NCBI GenBank assembly: GCA_963922865.1
Contig: CAWUJK010000004.1
Coordinates: 1 to 64,000, forward strand
Source of the DNA: CAWUJK01 sp963922865
Lineage (GTDB): Bacteria > Patescibacteriota > Gracilibacteria > BD1-5 > UBA6164
Direction: 5' to 3'
Length of the DNA: 64,000 nucleotides
Shown here one piece after another: positions 32,532 to 45,380 of the stretch. The translations under genes and the position numbers were made by a program. The notes under the pieces were generated by a model. That model saw nothing but the letters and a program-made list of their open reading frames with translations, was not told the origin of the DNA and ran no database searches. How positions within the stretch are numbered: the first letter of the stretch is position 1; the number at the start of each line of letters is the position of its first letter.

Positions 32532-35237
32532 TTAGGCTATTTTAATTAATTTTTCTTCAAGTTTTTTTAGTTTATCTTCTCAATTAGCTTTTTTATCCAT
32601 CTCTGCTCTTACAAGTTTGTCAGGGGCATTTCTTATAAATGATTCATTTAATAATTTTTTATCTAAAATAGCTATGTATTTTTTAGTATCTATTATTTGA
32701 TCTTTAAGTTTTTGTTTTTCTTTGTCTAAATCTAGAGCATTTGAAGTATCTATATAAACTTCTACTCAAGCTTTAATTATACCATATGCTAAATTATTAT
32801 TATTAGGTTTTTTTGATATTATTTCAAAATTATCTGCTTTTACAATTCATGATACTAAATTTATAACTTCTCATAAAATATTTGCATTCTTATTTAGTGC
32901 ATAAATTTTTAGTCAGATAGTTTTATTTGGAGCTATATTATTTTCTGCTCTTAATTTTCTTATTTGTTTTATTACATCTATAATAAAATTTTTATCTTTC
33001 TCTACTTCTTGATTCCTTTTTATTTTAACTTCTGCCCATGATGAATTTATTAAACTAGAACTAAATCATAGTTTAGAATATATTTCTTCTGTTACAAAAG
33101 GTATGTATGGATGTAATAATTTTAACAGTTTATTTACAACATATATAATGACTTTTTCTCAATATTTAGAATTTGGGCTTAACTTAAATTCTTCAATGTA
33201 ATAATCACAAAATTCATTTTTTGTAAAAGCTTGTAATTCAACTCAACTCATAGAAAAATTATAATTTTCCATAGAGTTAGTAACTAAGTCTGTTAAATAT
33301 TTAATTCTTGATAAAATCCATTTTTCATGAAGATTTAATTTATCATAATTTTTTATCAAATCTTCTTCTATTTTTGAAATATTATTTTCTGTTATATTTC
33401 AAGATTTATATTCATCCAATTTTGAGTATACAAATCTAGATGCATTCCAAAGTTTATTTATAAAAATAGAATTATTTTTTACATTATCTTCATCAAATTT
33501 CAAATCATTTCACGGTGTATTTCATATACTAAGCGTCATTCTCAAAGCATCTGCAGAATATTTTTCTATCATATCTAAAGGATCTATTCAGTTTCCCAAT
33601 GATTTACTCATTTTTCTTCATAATTTATCTCTGACAAGTCCATGAAGATAAATTTTTTCAAAAGGAGTTTTTCAAGTAAATTCATATCAAAACATAAGCA
33701 TTCTAATTACCCAAAAGAAAAGTATATCATGTCATGTTTCTAAAACAGAATTAGGATAAAATTTATTAAACTCATCATTTTGTTTTTCTTCTCACATCTC
33801 AAAATCTAGTATAGCTTGTGGCCAAAGTCAAGAACTAAACCAAGTATCAAAAACATCTGTTTCTCTTTTTATCTCCAATTTTTTTCCATAAAATTTATTT
33901 GCTTTTTCTTGTGCTTGTTGTTCATTTTCTCACACAAAAACCTCATTATCAGGTCAATACCAAACAGGAATTTGATGTCACCATATAAGTTGTCTACTAA
34001 TACACCAATCTCTTAAATTATAAATCCAATCTTCAAATACTTTATTAAACTTTTTAGGTATTATTTCAAAATCCTTTTTTTTGTATCAAGATATAACTTT
34101 TTTAATGATAGGGGCAATTTTTATAAACCATTGATTTGATATAATTGTTTCTAATTTCGTATTTCATCTTTCTGAATAAGCTACTCTAGAAATGTGAGGT
34201 TCAGTTTTTATTAAATTACCTTTTGATTTAAGTAATTCTACTATATTCAAACGCGCTGTTTTATAATCTTGTCAGGCAAAAATTCCTGCAACTTGAGTCA
34301 TTTTACCTTTTTTATCTATAACTATTACATCAAGTGGTAAATCATGTTGTTTTCACATAGCAAAATCATTTGCATCATGAGCTGGAGTTATTTTAAGAGC
34401 TCAAGTTCAAAACTCCATATCTACTTGCTCGTCAGCTATAATAGGTATCTCTTTATTTACTATTGGTAATATAAGTTTTTTTCATGATTTAAGTAGTTTT
34501 TTATATCTTTTATCCTTGGGGTTTACAGCAACAGCAACATCTCAAAGCAAAGTTTCAGGTCTAGTAGTTGCTATTGTTATTTCATTATCACTACCAGAAA
34601 CAAAATAATTAATGTAATAAAGATTAGTTTTTTCTTCTTTATAATTGACCTCTTGATCAGAAACAACTGTTTCTAGTATAGGGTCAAAATTTACCATGTA
34701 TTCTCATTTATAAATTAATCATTTTTCATATAAATCTATAAATGCTTTATTTACTAATTTGTTAGTAGCATCATCAAGAGCAAATCTTTCTCTACTCCAG
34801 TCTGCACTTGCTCACATTTGTTTTAGCTGTCATTTTATTTCTCAACCATACTCTTTAGTCCACTTCCAACATTCACTCATAAATTCTTCTCTAGGCATTG
34901 TTTTTTTAGTTTTACCTTGCTTATTCATTCTTTCTTCCACTTTTAATTCTGTTGCAATTCAAGCATGGTCTGTTCATGGTATCCAAATAGTCTCATCTCA
35001 AGACATTCTATGATATCTAATCATTATATCTTCTAATGTATTCATAATGGCATGTCACAAATGCAATCTTCAAGTTACATTAGGTGGAGGCATTGATATA
35101 CAGTATTTTTTTCAATTTTTTGAAGGTTTAGGTTTGAATAATCATTTTTCTTCCCAAGACTCATATACTCTATTTTCAAACTCACTAGGATTATATTTTT
35201 TTGGAAATTCTAAGGGAATATACTCTTTTTGTTTCAT
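32532..35237 (-). CDS. valS: Valyl-tRNA synthetase
   Basis: A 901-aa class I synthetase. The HIGH motif appears in PPPNVTGRLHLGHAIMN, followed by PGTDHAGIATE. KMSKS is at residues 542-546 (RKMSKSLGNGIDPLDMIE). A long C-terminal anticodon-binding region ends in a coiled coil (KKLEEKLIKIA), as in bacterial ValRS. Length is close to the usual 880-950 aa. Most glycine positions of these motifs are TGA. Confidence 0.96.
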
Positions 35238-35374
35238 ATTTTTTTATAATTAAAATCTAAATAATAAATAATATAGATTTTAACTGACTCGTTTTATTAA
35301 ATAATATTTCTTCATATTAATGGTTTAAAAATAAAATTATATTGAGTATATCTATAAGTTTATTTTTGTAAATT

Positions 35375-36556
35375 TTAGTTTTTGATATTTATGTTTGATT
35401 TGAAATCATCAACAAGTTTATCAAAATTTTTTAATCTAATTTTTCTCATGGGGTTTCTCAAAATTTTTTTATGATTTTTTATATTGATGTCATCCGTTTT
35501 TTCCATGTAACATAAATTTTCCACATCTAAATAATAAATCCAACCCTTAAGAAACAATAAATTTCATTGATTATCAAAAACATTTTCAAAAGATAAAAAT
35601 GAGTAATCTCAATCTTTTTTGATATATCATAAGATATCATTTCAATTTTTTACTAATAAATAATTACAACTTTTTCACTTTAATATATTTATATTGTAAT
35701 CTTCATTATCTCTACAAGTTCAAACACTCATATAATATTCATCAAAAATATTATCAATTGAACCTTTTTGAGAAGCTAAATAATACAATTCTTTTATTTC
35801 TTTTATAGAATAATTACGCATAATTTTTTTGTAATGCTCTATTTTTGGTGATTTTAGAAATTTATTGAATTTATCTAGTGAATTTATGTTATAAAGGTCA
35901 AATAATTTTAAAAAATTTTTTTCATTACAATAAAACATGATGTAATAAACACCTTTATTATCATTAAATAAATTATTGAATTCTTCTATCGTATTACAAA
36001 GCAAAATTATTTTTTTAAAAGCTTTTTCATTTCATTCCTTCATTGAAATTGATATATATGGATTTTTATATAAGTATTCTAAATCACTAATACAATCACA
36101 AAAATTAATTATATTTTCAAAATTTTTTGTTGATAAACTTGGTAAATCTTCTTTTATTTGTGTATTTTTAAATATGGTTTGTAATTCTTCTAGGTTTTTA
36201 CATAATCAAATTAATCTATTTAGATTTGTTGTTTTTTCAGGTTCAAGATTTCAAGATTCTATTAATAGAGCTATATCATTTTCATATAAATTTTGAAAAT
36301 CTTTTATATCAATACAAAGCAACATTAATTTTTTTAATATTTTAGGACAAACACTATCATATTTTTTTTTGATATTTTCTTTTATTTCAATTACTTTTAT
36401 ATTTTTATCAATTTCAAATCTTTTTTCAGTTTCATTTAATTGTTTACAATTTAATAAATTGTTGAGTATATCTTTGAAGTAATCAACAACTTTTGATTTT
36501 AAAATATTTTTTTTAGGATGATTTTTGTTTTTTGAAAAAGATATTATTTCATTCAT
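35375..36556 (-). CDS. Alpha-solenoid repeat protein, 393 aa, unknown function
   Basis: No family is recognised. Residues 80-260 contain about five tandem helical units of 34-36 residues. They share the pattern L-[ILM]-x-[LF]-C-x-x-I-x-[DE]-[LF]-x-x-[LI]-[YF]-x-N: LMLLCIDIKDFQNLYEN, LIGLCKNLEELQTIFKN, IINFCDCISDLEYLYKN and IILLCNTIEEFNNLFND. This suggests a superhelical protein- or RNA-binding scaffold. The C-terminal third (from GTCRDNEDYN) is beta-rich and distinct. The N-terminus is Lys-rich with no signal peptide. Confidence 0.65.
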
Positions 36557-36582
36557 AGTATTAAATATTTTTAATATATTTA

Positions 36583-37965
36583 TTATAACATATATTTAAC
36601 TTTTTGTCAAACAATAATAGCTTCTACTCAAATTAACTTTTCAAAATTAATTTTGTCTATCTCATCTATTTCTGGCGCATGTAATTCAGGTCTTACTTTA
36701 CAATATCATTTTTCTTCATTAATTTCTTCTATAAATCAAACTTGTTCATTTCAAAGTCTTTTTTTATATTTTTTATCATAAACGTTATTCAAAACTTTTT
36801 TTAATTTTTTTAATCTAGTTTTTATTATTTTTTGATCAACCTTTAAATCTAATTTTGAGCTTTGCGCTAAAGGTTCATCATGATAACCAAAAACTGAAAC
36901 CGAATCAAACTCATATTTTGATGCAAAATCCATTAATAAATTGAAATCATCTTCATTTTCTCCAGGAAATCAAACAATAAAATTTGTATGAAAAAATGGA
37001 TTTTTGAATTTAGATTTTATGTAATTAAGTAAATCAAAAATATGTTTTTCATCGTAAAAACGCCCCATTGTCTTTAAAATTTTTGGTGATATGTGTTGAA
37101 AAGGAAAATCAAAATATGGCAAAAGTTTTTTAAGTTTAGATAGTCTATCTATATGAGATAGAGTTAAAATATCAGGATACATATAAAAAAGTCTTATTTT
37201 GAAATCTCAATCTATTTTATCAATTTTTTCAAGTAATTCTAACAGTTTAGGAGATTTATATAAATCAACTCAATATCTTGTTGTGTCTTGTGAAATAATT
37301 TCTATTTCTTTTACTCCGGATTTTATCATTATATTAACTTCTTCTATTATATCTTCTATACTTCTTGATTTTTGTTTTCATCTTATATTTGGTATTATAC
37401 AAAAACTACATTTATTATTACATCATTCTGCTATTTTTAAATACTCATATCATTTAGCAACTCCTAAAAATGCCCTTACTGACTCACTTCCATATATAAA
37501 AGCTTTATCACCAATATTATCTCAAGATATAGTTTTTAAATATCTTTTTATTTGAGAAGTTTTTAGTTTAGATAGTCATTTTTTTAATTTATCTAATTTT
37601 TTTCATCAAAGTAAAATATTAGTTGTATTTTTTATTTCTTCATAAGGAATAACCGCTTCCAAATTTTTTAAACCACTCAAAAAATCATCGTCTTTTACAG
37701 GAACATAACAACCTATTATTATAAGTTTTTTTCAAATATTATCATAATCTTCTATCATTCCTTCAGCCTCATCTCTAGAACTTGATAAAAATCAACATGT
37801 ATTAACTATTACATATTCTACTTCATCATAATCAGGTGTCTCAAAAAAATTGATATTATAATTCTTACTATCAATTTTAAGTATATCTCAAATAACAAAT
37901 TCTAAATCAACTAGATTTTTACTACATCATAGATTTATAACCGAAAAATTTATTTCTTTTTGCAT
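36583..37965 (-). CDS. rimO: Ribosomal protein S12 methylthiotransferase RimO
   Basis: A 460-aa radical SAM enzyme that thiomethylates Asp88 of ribosomal protein S12. The N-terminal UPF0004 domain has NLGCSKNLVDLE, NTCGFLSSSRDEAEG and IGCYVPVKDD, carrying the three auxiliary cluster cysteines. The radical SAM core has EGCNNKCSFCIIPNIRGKQK and the CxxxCxxC triad. The C-terminal TRAM domain follows. The LVD context fits RimO better than MiaB. Start at ATG 37965. Confidence 0.92.
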
Positions 37966-38049
37966 TGTTTTCAAAAAATAAAAAAATATTTTATTTGTAG
38001 TTTAAAATATTTTTTTAATAAGTAAAGGTTCTAATTAAATAATAGTATT

Positions 38050-38256
38050 TTATTTTGAAATATATAAAACATATTCTACGGGTCATCTAGACTCATACGA
38101 GCTACTATTTCAATTTAATTTGTATGTTTCTAAATCTGCGTGAGCATATAGATTAGAAAGAAATAGTCAAGTAAAAAATGATGCTGTGAGAAATATATAA
38201 AAATAAATTCTACTGATTAATTTTTTTCTTTTTTTTAATTTTTTCTTTTTTCACAT
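38050..38256 (-). CDS. Small exported protein, 68 aa
   Basis: A short frame with a Lys/Arg-rich N-terminus (MGKKKKLKKRKKLIS), one hydrophobic helix (about residues 16-34) and a polar tail (ADLETYKLNGNSSSYESRGP). It has its own strong promoter 40-60 nt upstream, which supports it as a real gene. Either a secreted peptide or an anchored single-helix protein; family unknown. Confidence 0.6.
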
Positions 38257-38290
38257 ATGAAATACATATTATAAAATAAACTATATCATT

Positions 38291-38320
38291 ATTATAGCAT
38301 AATATAGTTTTATTTGTCAA
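38291..38320 (-). promoter_or_regulatory. Strong promoter for the 68-aa gene
   Basis: On the minus strand TTGACA (38320-38315) and TATAAT (38296-38291) are separated by 18 bp, both perfect consensus hexamers. The -10 lies 35 nt upstream of the ATG at 38256. The rest of 38257-38385 shows nothing else. Confidence 0.75.
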
Positions 38321-38385
38321 AATATTGTATAAATTCAGCCTAAATTCTTGTTAATATCTATATATACATCAGGTTTATAATGTTT

Positions 38386-39717
38386 TTATCAGGCGTAGTT
38401 TATGTTTTTATCTATTTCTAAGAATTTTTGGTTATCTTTTTGGAACATCAATTCTATATTTCATATAGGACCGTTTCTATTTTTTCTTATTAAAATATCA
38501 GTAACTCATTTTCTATCAGTAAATTCATCATAATATTCTTCTCTATATAACATCATAACTATATCAGCATCTTGTTCTATAGCTCATGATTCTCTCAAAT
38601 CAGACATTATAGGTTTTTTATCTGGTCTTGATTCTAATTGTCTAGAAAGTTGAGATAAAGCAATAACTGGTACATCTAACTCACGCGCTAAAGATTTTAT
38701 TCATCTAGATATTTCAGATATTTCTTGAACCCTATTTAAAGAATTTCAATTACTCATCAGTTGTAAATAATCAATTATAACTAGATCAAGTCATGACTCA
38801 ATTTTAAGCCTTCTACACTTAGATTTTAAGTCAGTTAAATTTCATCATGCACTATCATCTATATATATATTAGCTCATGAAAGCTTTTCCATAGCTTCTC
38901 ATATTTTCATAAACTCATCATCTTCTAATTCTCATTTAGCTAGTTTCCAAGAGTTTATTCACATAGCACTAGCTATCATTCTATCAGTTAGTTGTTCTTT
39001 ACTCATCTCCAAAGAAAAAATAGCTACATTTTTACCTTTAAATCAAATATTTTGAGCAAGATTTAATGCAAAAGCTGTTTTACCCATAGAAGGTCTAGCA
39101 GCCAATACCACCATATCTCATCATTTTAGACCATTAATTTTATTGTCTAAACTTGGGAAATAAGTATTTATTCTATTAGCTCTTATATTTTCAGGGTTTT
39201 CATGAATTTCGGAAAATTCTTCATATCTTCAAGTCAATATTTCATTTATATGAACAAGTTTATTTCTAATAAAGGTTTGAGTTACAGAAAAAATTGATTT
39301 TTCAGATTTTTCCAAAAGTATATTTATTTTTTCATCTTCCATATATCCATATGATATTATTTCATTTCATGTTCTTATAAGCCTCCTTAATACAGATTTA
39401 TTCTTTACTATGCTAGCATATTCAAAAATATTTGATGTAGTAGGTACTATTTCTGTTAATTCTGTTAAATAAGTTAGTCAACCTATTTTATCTAAAAGCT
39501 TTTTATCTGAAAGCTTATTTTTTATGGTAATTAAATCTATAGGTTTATTAAGTTTGTATAAATTGAAAATATTTTCAAATATAATAGAATTATTTTCATC
39601 ATAAAAATCTTCATGTGTTAGAATATCACTAATAGTTAAAAATCATTCTCTATCAATAAGTAAGCTTCAAATAACAGATTGTTCTGCCTCAATACTATGT
39701 GGAGGAACTTTTAGCAT
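38386..39717 (-). CDS. dnaB: Replicative DNA helicase DnaB
   Basis: The 443-aa hexameric helicase that unwinds the chromosome at the fork. The N-terminal domain starts MLKVPPHSIEAEQSVIGSLL, followed by FIRNKLVHI-type linker. The RecA-like core shows Walker A AARPSMGKTAFALNLAQ, FSLEMSKEQLTDRMIAS, Walker B DLVIIDYLQLMSN and the arginine-finger region LIRKNRNGP. Length is typical. Downstream of it, minus strand, lies the 68-aa gene's promoter region; no adjacent dnaA or single-strand binding gene. Confidence 0.95.
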
Positions 39718-39761
39718 AAAATAATAATTAAAACTAATTTATATAATCATAAACAAAAAAT

Positions 39762-39789
39762 AAAAAAGTAAATATATATTTACTTTTTT
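39762..39789 (-). terminator. Terminator of the TPR gene
   Basis: AAAAAAGTAAAT and ATTTACTTTTTT pair across ATAT; symmetrical, so it could work both ways. It lies 35 nt past the TPR stop (39824). Confidence 0.65.
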
Positions 39790-39823
39790 ATGATAATAAT
39801 ATGTTAACAAAAAATGTTAAAAA

Positions 39824-40630
39824 TTATATATGTGATTCTAAATATTTTATTTTTTCAGATACTTTAGAATTATATGGTTGTAATTCCATAACTTTTTTAT
39901 ATGTTGATATAGCATTTTCTATCTCTCAGAGAGTTTCATGACAAAATCACCTCATCTTCAATTTTTCAGTGTTTCTAGGATATTGTTTTAAAAATATTTT
40001 TGTATATTTAAGAGATTTTTTATAGTCTTTTATCTCATAGTTTAAATCTGCTAAAAATTCCATTATTTCAACATCTCAAGAGTTTTTAGCATATCATCTC
40101 ACATAAACATCTATAGATTCTTTGTATCTATTCTGAACAGCTAAGTTATATCATAACTTTTTAAGTATTTCAAAATTATCTGAAAAAGCATTGAGTAGAT
40201 CATTATATATATATTCTGCTTTTTTATATTCTTTTTCTTCTTCATATATAGAGGCTAATTCTAGATTTAAGTCTTTGTTTAGTTTATCTATGGATAATCA
40301 TTCTATAATCAAAGATTTAGCAGCACTATAATATCATTTTGTTTTATTTAATTTTGCTCTTTTTACTATTTCTCATATTTTTTTAGAATCTTGTAAGCTT
40401 ATTAGTTCTTTTCTAGATTTGTTTTTCTTAACATCTTGTTTTAGTTTTTTTTCTTGTTCTATTTTCTTAATTTCATCTATCTTATTTTTTAAATTATCAC
40501 TTTTAGGAGATATGATATGTTTTATACTACTAAAAATTAAAAATATTTTTTCATATAAATAATATATTATGTAAACCAATGATAAAAAAAATATAATTAT
40601 TTCTAATCTTAAAAAAAAGCTATTTTCCAT
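39824..40630 (-). CDS. Membrane-anchored TPR protein, 268 aa
   Basis: A single N-terminal helix (about residues 7-27) anchors the protein, followed by a charged linker and at least four tetratricopeptide-like units (ASIYEEEKEYKKAEYIYNDLL, LGYNLAVQNRYKESIDVYVRG, LADLNYEIKDYKKSLKYTKIF). The last part has ISTYKKVMELQP. TPR proteins scaffold complexes; in CPR such membrane TPR proteins often sit with pilus or secretion genes, but none is adjacent. Partner unknown. Confidence 0.78.
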
Positions 40631-40672
40631 ATTTTATCTAAAATAAATAATTTTAATAATTCTATATATTAT

Positions 40673-40705
40673 AAACTAGGTTTCTATAACTAGAAAACCT
40701 AGTTT
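40673..40705. terminator. Hairpin between dprA and the TPR gene
   Basis: AAACTAGGTTT pairs with AAACCTAGTTT across an 11-nt loop. A T tract follows only on the plus strand, where no gene ends, so on the minus strand it may be a weak dprA terminator or an attenuator. Confidence 0.4.
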
Positions 40706-40748
40706 TTTTAAAATACTAGCTATTTTTTAATAAAAAGCAAGATATATT

Positions 40749-41819
40749 TTAGCTTAATTCATATTTACCAGAAATATTTTTATGAAGAACTCATTTTATC
40801 TCTAAAATAGATATTTTAAAGCTGATTTCACTAATACTTATGTTAAGTTTAAAAGATAGATCATCTAAAGTAAGACTTTCTAAAAGAATAGAATTATAAA
40901 TTTCTTTTTCTAGTTTATCTCAAAAAAATAATTTATCTTTTTTCTTTTCTTTTTGAAAAGAAATATTGTATTCTTCTAAAATATCTTCACTAGATAAAAT
41001 TAATTTTGCTTGAGAATTTTTTATAAGACAATTAGTTCAAATACTTCAATGTCTAAATATTTCTCCTGGTATTGCAAAAACATCTTTTCACATATCAAGA
41101 GCTAAATTAGCAGTAATCAAACTTCACGATTTTTCTTTGGCTTCTACTACTAAAATTCATTGAGATAATCATACAATAATTTCATTTCTTATAGGAAAAT
41201 TATAAGGATTTCATGGTTCTCAAATAGAAAATATAGATATTATAGCTCATCCAGAATCAACTATATCATCAAATAGTTTTTTATTCTTTGTTGGGTAGTC
41301 TATATCAATTCAAGTTCCAGTAACACAAATAGTATGGCATTTATTTTTAATAGATTCTATATGAGCCTTAGAATCACATCATTCAGCTCAACCAGAAACT
41401 ATAGAAAAATACTTAGATAATGGTGATACTATATGCTCTATAGCTTTTTCTCAATAGCTAGAAATATTTCTTGAACCAACAATAGCTATTTTTGGCTCAA
41501 TTCATATTTTTCATCTCAAATAAAATAAAAAAGGAGCATTAGCTATATTTTTTAACTCACTAGGATAATTTTTTGAATGAAAATTTATTATTTTAACTTT
41601 TCTTTGTTCTAATTTCTTGATTAAAAAATCCAATTTTAAATTTTTGTATCTTTTCAAAACAATATCTATTTGTTTATCATTAAAAAAGTGAGACTTTAAG
41701 AAATTATAGTTTATATTATCAAAAACATATTTATAATTTTGCTTGTCTTTAAAAATAAAATGTAATTTTTTATGAGTCAGTCATATATGGTGAAGTCATG
41801 CTAAATATATATTTTCCAT
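40749..41819 (-). CDS. dprA: DNA processing protein DprA
   Basis: Loads RecA onto incoming single-stranded DNA during natural transformation. The 356-aa protein has the Rossmann-like DprA core: IAIVGSRNISSYGEKAIEHI, SGGAEGCDSKAHIESIK, GTGIDIDYP, SEPGNP-like GEPGNPYNFPIRNEIIVGLS and VVEAKEKSGSLITANLALDMG. The C-terminus is a winged-helix segment (LTLDDLSFKLNIS). It supports DNA uptake competence in this lineage, together with the VirD4-like ATPase and pilin-like gene. Confidence 0.94.
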
Positions 41820-41954
41820 CCCTTTTAATTTTAATAAAAATAATAAGTATATAAAAAGTATATTATATATTTTTCTTTATTTGTAAAATTATTTTTAATT
41901 TTTTTCTTTTTGTATATTATTGGATATTATAATTAATTAATTAAAAATAATTTT

Positions 41955-43784
41955 ATGTGTTGAATATTTGCCTATATTTGAGACAAACAAGCTGATAAAC
42001 TTTTGATAAATTGACTCAGAAACTTAGAATATAGATGATATGATAGTGCTTGAATGGTATGTATAAATAATTCCTGAAAATTTTATATAGAAAAAGCTAT
42101 TTGAAAAGTATCAAATTTAGCTCTAAAATTAGAAAATAAAACTCAAGATTTAAAAGATTTTAATATTTGAATAGCACATACTAGATGGGCTACTCATTGA
42201 TGAGTTACATTAGAAAATTGTCATCCACATAATTGTAATAATAATAGATTTTTTGTGGTTCATAATTGAATCATAGAAAATTTTATGGAAATAAAAAAAG
42301 AACTTAAAAATAAAAAAGTGTCCTTTTATTGAGACACAGATTCAGAAACAATAGCTAAACTTATAGATATAGAATTTGAAAAAAATCTAGAATATACGAT
42401 AAAAAAAATTAGTAAAAAATTAAATTGAGCTTACGCTTTAGCTGTAATAGACAAAGAAAATCCTAATGTTTTAGTTTGAGCTAAAATTTGATCCCCACTT
42501 GTTATATGATTTTGAAAAAATGAATTTTTTTTAAGTTCTGATCCAAACGCATTAAAAGAAAGTTGCAAGCATTTTATACCACTAGAAGACTCTGAACTTG
42601 TTGTTATAAAAAACCAAACTTTTAATATCTTCAATTTTTTATGAGAAAAAGAAGAGAAAGATAAAATTAACATAGAAAAAAAGCAAGAAGCTAAAAGTTT
42701 ATGAAATTTCAAACACCATATGTTAAAAGAAATTCATGAAATACCAGAAACGCTAATAAGTGCTTTAGCATGAAGAATAGATTTTTTAAAAAAAGAAATA
42801 ACAAGTAAAACTTTGGAAGATCTTAATAAGCAAAAAATAGATAAAATAGAAATAATAGCAAGTTGAACAAGTTATAATGCCTGACTTATAGGAAAAAATT
42901 GGTTTGAAGAGTTATCAGACTTAGAAACTAATGTTTACATGTCCACGGAATTTAAGTACAAGAAAAACTTTATTAACAAAAAAACATTATATATTTTTAT
43001 CTCTCAATCATGAGAAACAGCAGATAGTTTAGAATGTCTAAAAATAGTTAAAAATAGATGATGAACAACTTTTTGAATAGTCAATAGTGTTGGATCTAGT
43101 ATAGCTAGATTAACTGATATTTGATTATATACTCATAGCTGAATTGAAATATGAGTAGCTTCAACAAAAGCTTTTATATGACAATTAGCTGTTTTACTTC
43201 TTATATCATTATCTTTATGAAGCTCTAGAAATTTAGATTATTTAAAGTTAAAAGAAATAATAGAAGAAATAGAAAAAATTGGTCCAAAACTTGAAAAAAT
43301 AATAAAACAATCAGAAAATATTAAAACCACATCAAAAAAATACTCCAAATATAAAAATATGTTTTTTCTTGGTAGAAATTTACTATTCCCTATTGCAATG
43401 GAATGAAGTTTAAAATTAAAAGAAATAACCTACAATCATAGTGAAGCTTACTCAGCTTGAGAATTAAAACACTGACCATTAAGTCTTATTGATAAAAATT
43501 TTCCTACAGTGCTAATAAATCCTAAAACTAAATTAAAGCTAAAAAACATATCGACACTAAAAGAAATACAAGCAAGAAAAGGTATTGTGATTTGAATAAT
43601 AACTTCTTGAGACAAAACTTGAAAGATGTTTGATGATACTATAAAAATACCAGAAATTATTGAAGAACTTTCTCCTTTTTTAGTTGCAACTTCCCTAAAT
43701 TTATTTGCTTATTATATGGCACTAGATTTATGAAGAGAAATAGATAAACCTAGAAACTTAGCAAAAAGTGTAACTGTAGAATAA
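41955..43784 (+). CDS. glmS: Glutamine-fructose-6-phosphate aminotransferase
   Basis: First step of UDP-GlcNAc synthesis, feeding peptidoglycan and surface glycans. The 609-aa product matches the E. coli length. The N-terminal glutaminase starts MCGIFAYIG (Cys2 nucleophile), NLEYRGYDSAGM, AHTRWATHGGVTLENCHPH and HNGIIENF. The two SIS domains have SGTSYNAGLIGKNWFEEL, SQSGETADSLECLK, EGSLKLKEITYNHSEAYSAG with ELKHGP, and AKSVTVE at the end. TGA encodes many of the catalytic-loop glycines. Confidence 0.97.
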
Positions 43785-43813
43785 AAATTATTTTAACATA
43801 TCATCTATAAATT

Positions 43814-44422
43814 ATGTGAATTGAAGCTTGAAAATTAAAACAAGCAGAAAGAAATAAAAAATCTCTTTCTGAAAAACAACTTAAAAATTCTATAGAAAAA
43901 CAAATAAGATTTCAAAAGACAAAGGAGAAAATAGGAGCAAAAATAAAAGCAGAAGATGAAATTTTTAATTTAAAACAATTAATAAATTCATGAATAATAA
44001 CTGAAAAAATAGCTAAAGATGTAATAGAATGAAAAAATATTGATAACAAAACAATAAAAGAAATTTTTGATAAAATAGATGAAATAGAAGATATAAAAAA
44101 TGTTGATGATTTATTACCTAAAGAACTTAGAGTTACAAGCTGAGAATATTTTAAGGCGATAAGTGATGAAATTTTTAGAGTTCAAACCATTACAAAACTT
44201 GATTCAGCTCTAACTTTAATTTCAAATAAAATTAACCCTGACTCTAGTATGTGATTAAACTTATTCTCATGATTTTTAACTATACTTGATAAGAATCTCA
44301 TAAAAATCCAAGAAAACACAATTGACATAAAAAATTCTCTAAAAAAAGTAGATAAAAATCAAGTAAATACAAATATAGGTTTAATACAAAAAATTATATA
44401 CTTCTTTAAAAACTTAAATTAA
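43814..44422 (+). CDS. Hypothetical charged helical protein, 202 aa
   Basis: Starts ATG-TGA (Met-Gly), MGIEAGKLKQAERNKKS, then a Lys/Glu/Asp/Ile-rich helical chain without signal peptide or membrane helix. A short central hydrophobic segment lies near PDSSMGLNLFSGFLTIL at about residues 140-156. It lies between glmS and the EamA permease (29 and 8 nt gaps), so an operon with both is likely. Family unknown. Confidence 0.65.
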
Positions 44423-44430
44423 GAAAAAAT

Positions 44431-45303
44431 ATGGCTTTAATATTATGAATACTACAAGCATTTTTCAATGCTTCATGAATGGTACTAACTAAAAAAGTTG
44501 TAGAAAATAAAATTGTCTGAAATAACTTACAAACATTTTTTAGTAGATCTTACCATCTCATTATTTTATCAATACTATTTTTATTTTGAGTATTTAACTA
44601 TAATCAAACTCAGGCAAACCTCGAAAATATAGACTATTTCCTATTATTGTTAGGGAGTATTTGAATATATATAACATACCCTCTTAGAAGAATAGCCTAT
44701 GCAAATGAAAAAGTATCAGTACTACAACCATATGCTATGCTTTTTCAAATTTTTCCAGTAATAATAGGTTTTATATTTATAGCAAGTGAAAGAGCTAATA
44801 TAATAACATTTCTTAGTGCTCTTTTAGCTTCAATAGTTGTTATTGCTATAAATATAGACTATAAAACATTTAAGTTTAATAAATATAGTTTGATGGTACT
44901 GTTTTCATCTATAATAAAATCTTTTCAAATTTTTGTAGTAATACATCTTTTAACAAAACTTAATCCAGCTAGCTTTTATTTCATGGAAAGCATAATAATA
45001 TTGTTTTTTTCTATTCTATTAATGATATTACAAAAAGACTTATCACAAATCAAACTATTAACAAAAAAATACATGAAATTATTAATGTTTACAAATACTG
45101 TAGTTATTACATCTATACTCTTTGCTTTGACTATGTACTCTAGTTTATGAGTAGTTTTGACAAGCTTACTTAGTCTATTATATCTAGTATTTATATATAC
45201 ACTCTCATATTTTATATTAAAAGAAATCCCTAAAAAGAAAGATGTTTTAGTTACTATTTTCATTTCTCTTTGTATAATAGTATGAGTAATTTTTAAATCT
45301 TAA
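44431..45303 (+). CDS. EamA/DMT-superfamily permease
   Basis: The 290-aa product has about ten helices in two similar halves (MALILGILQAFFNASGMVLT and later LMVLFSSIIKSFQIFVVIH). This is the layout of EamA drug/metabolite transporters. The substrate, possibly a sugar or amino acid derivative, is not visible. Charged loops lie between helices. It is 8 nt downstream of the 202-aa gene. Confidence 0.75.
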
Positions 45304-45321
45304 AAATTTTTTAAATCAAGT

Positions 45322-45349
45322 TTGACATATACAGTTTTATATATATAGT
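45322..45349 (+). promoter_or_regulatory. Promoter for the 248-aa gene and epimerase
   Basis: TTGACA (45322-45327) and TATAGT (45344-45349) with 16-bp spacing, 31 nt before the ATG at 45381. Confidence 0.65.
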
Positions 45350-45380
45350 AATTTTACCTTATATTATATAACAACCTCTC

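Noticed and set aside
37199..37555. Plus-strand frame of 118 codons
   Set aside because: It lies antisense to rimO, whose motifs are intact.
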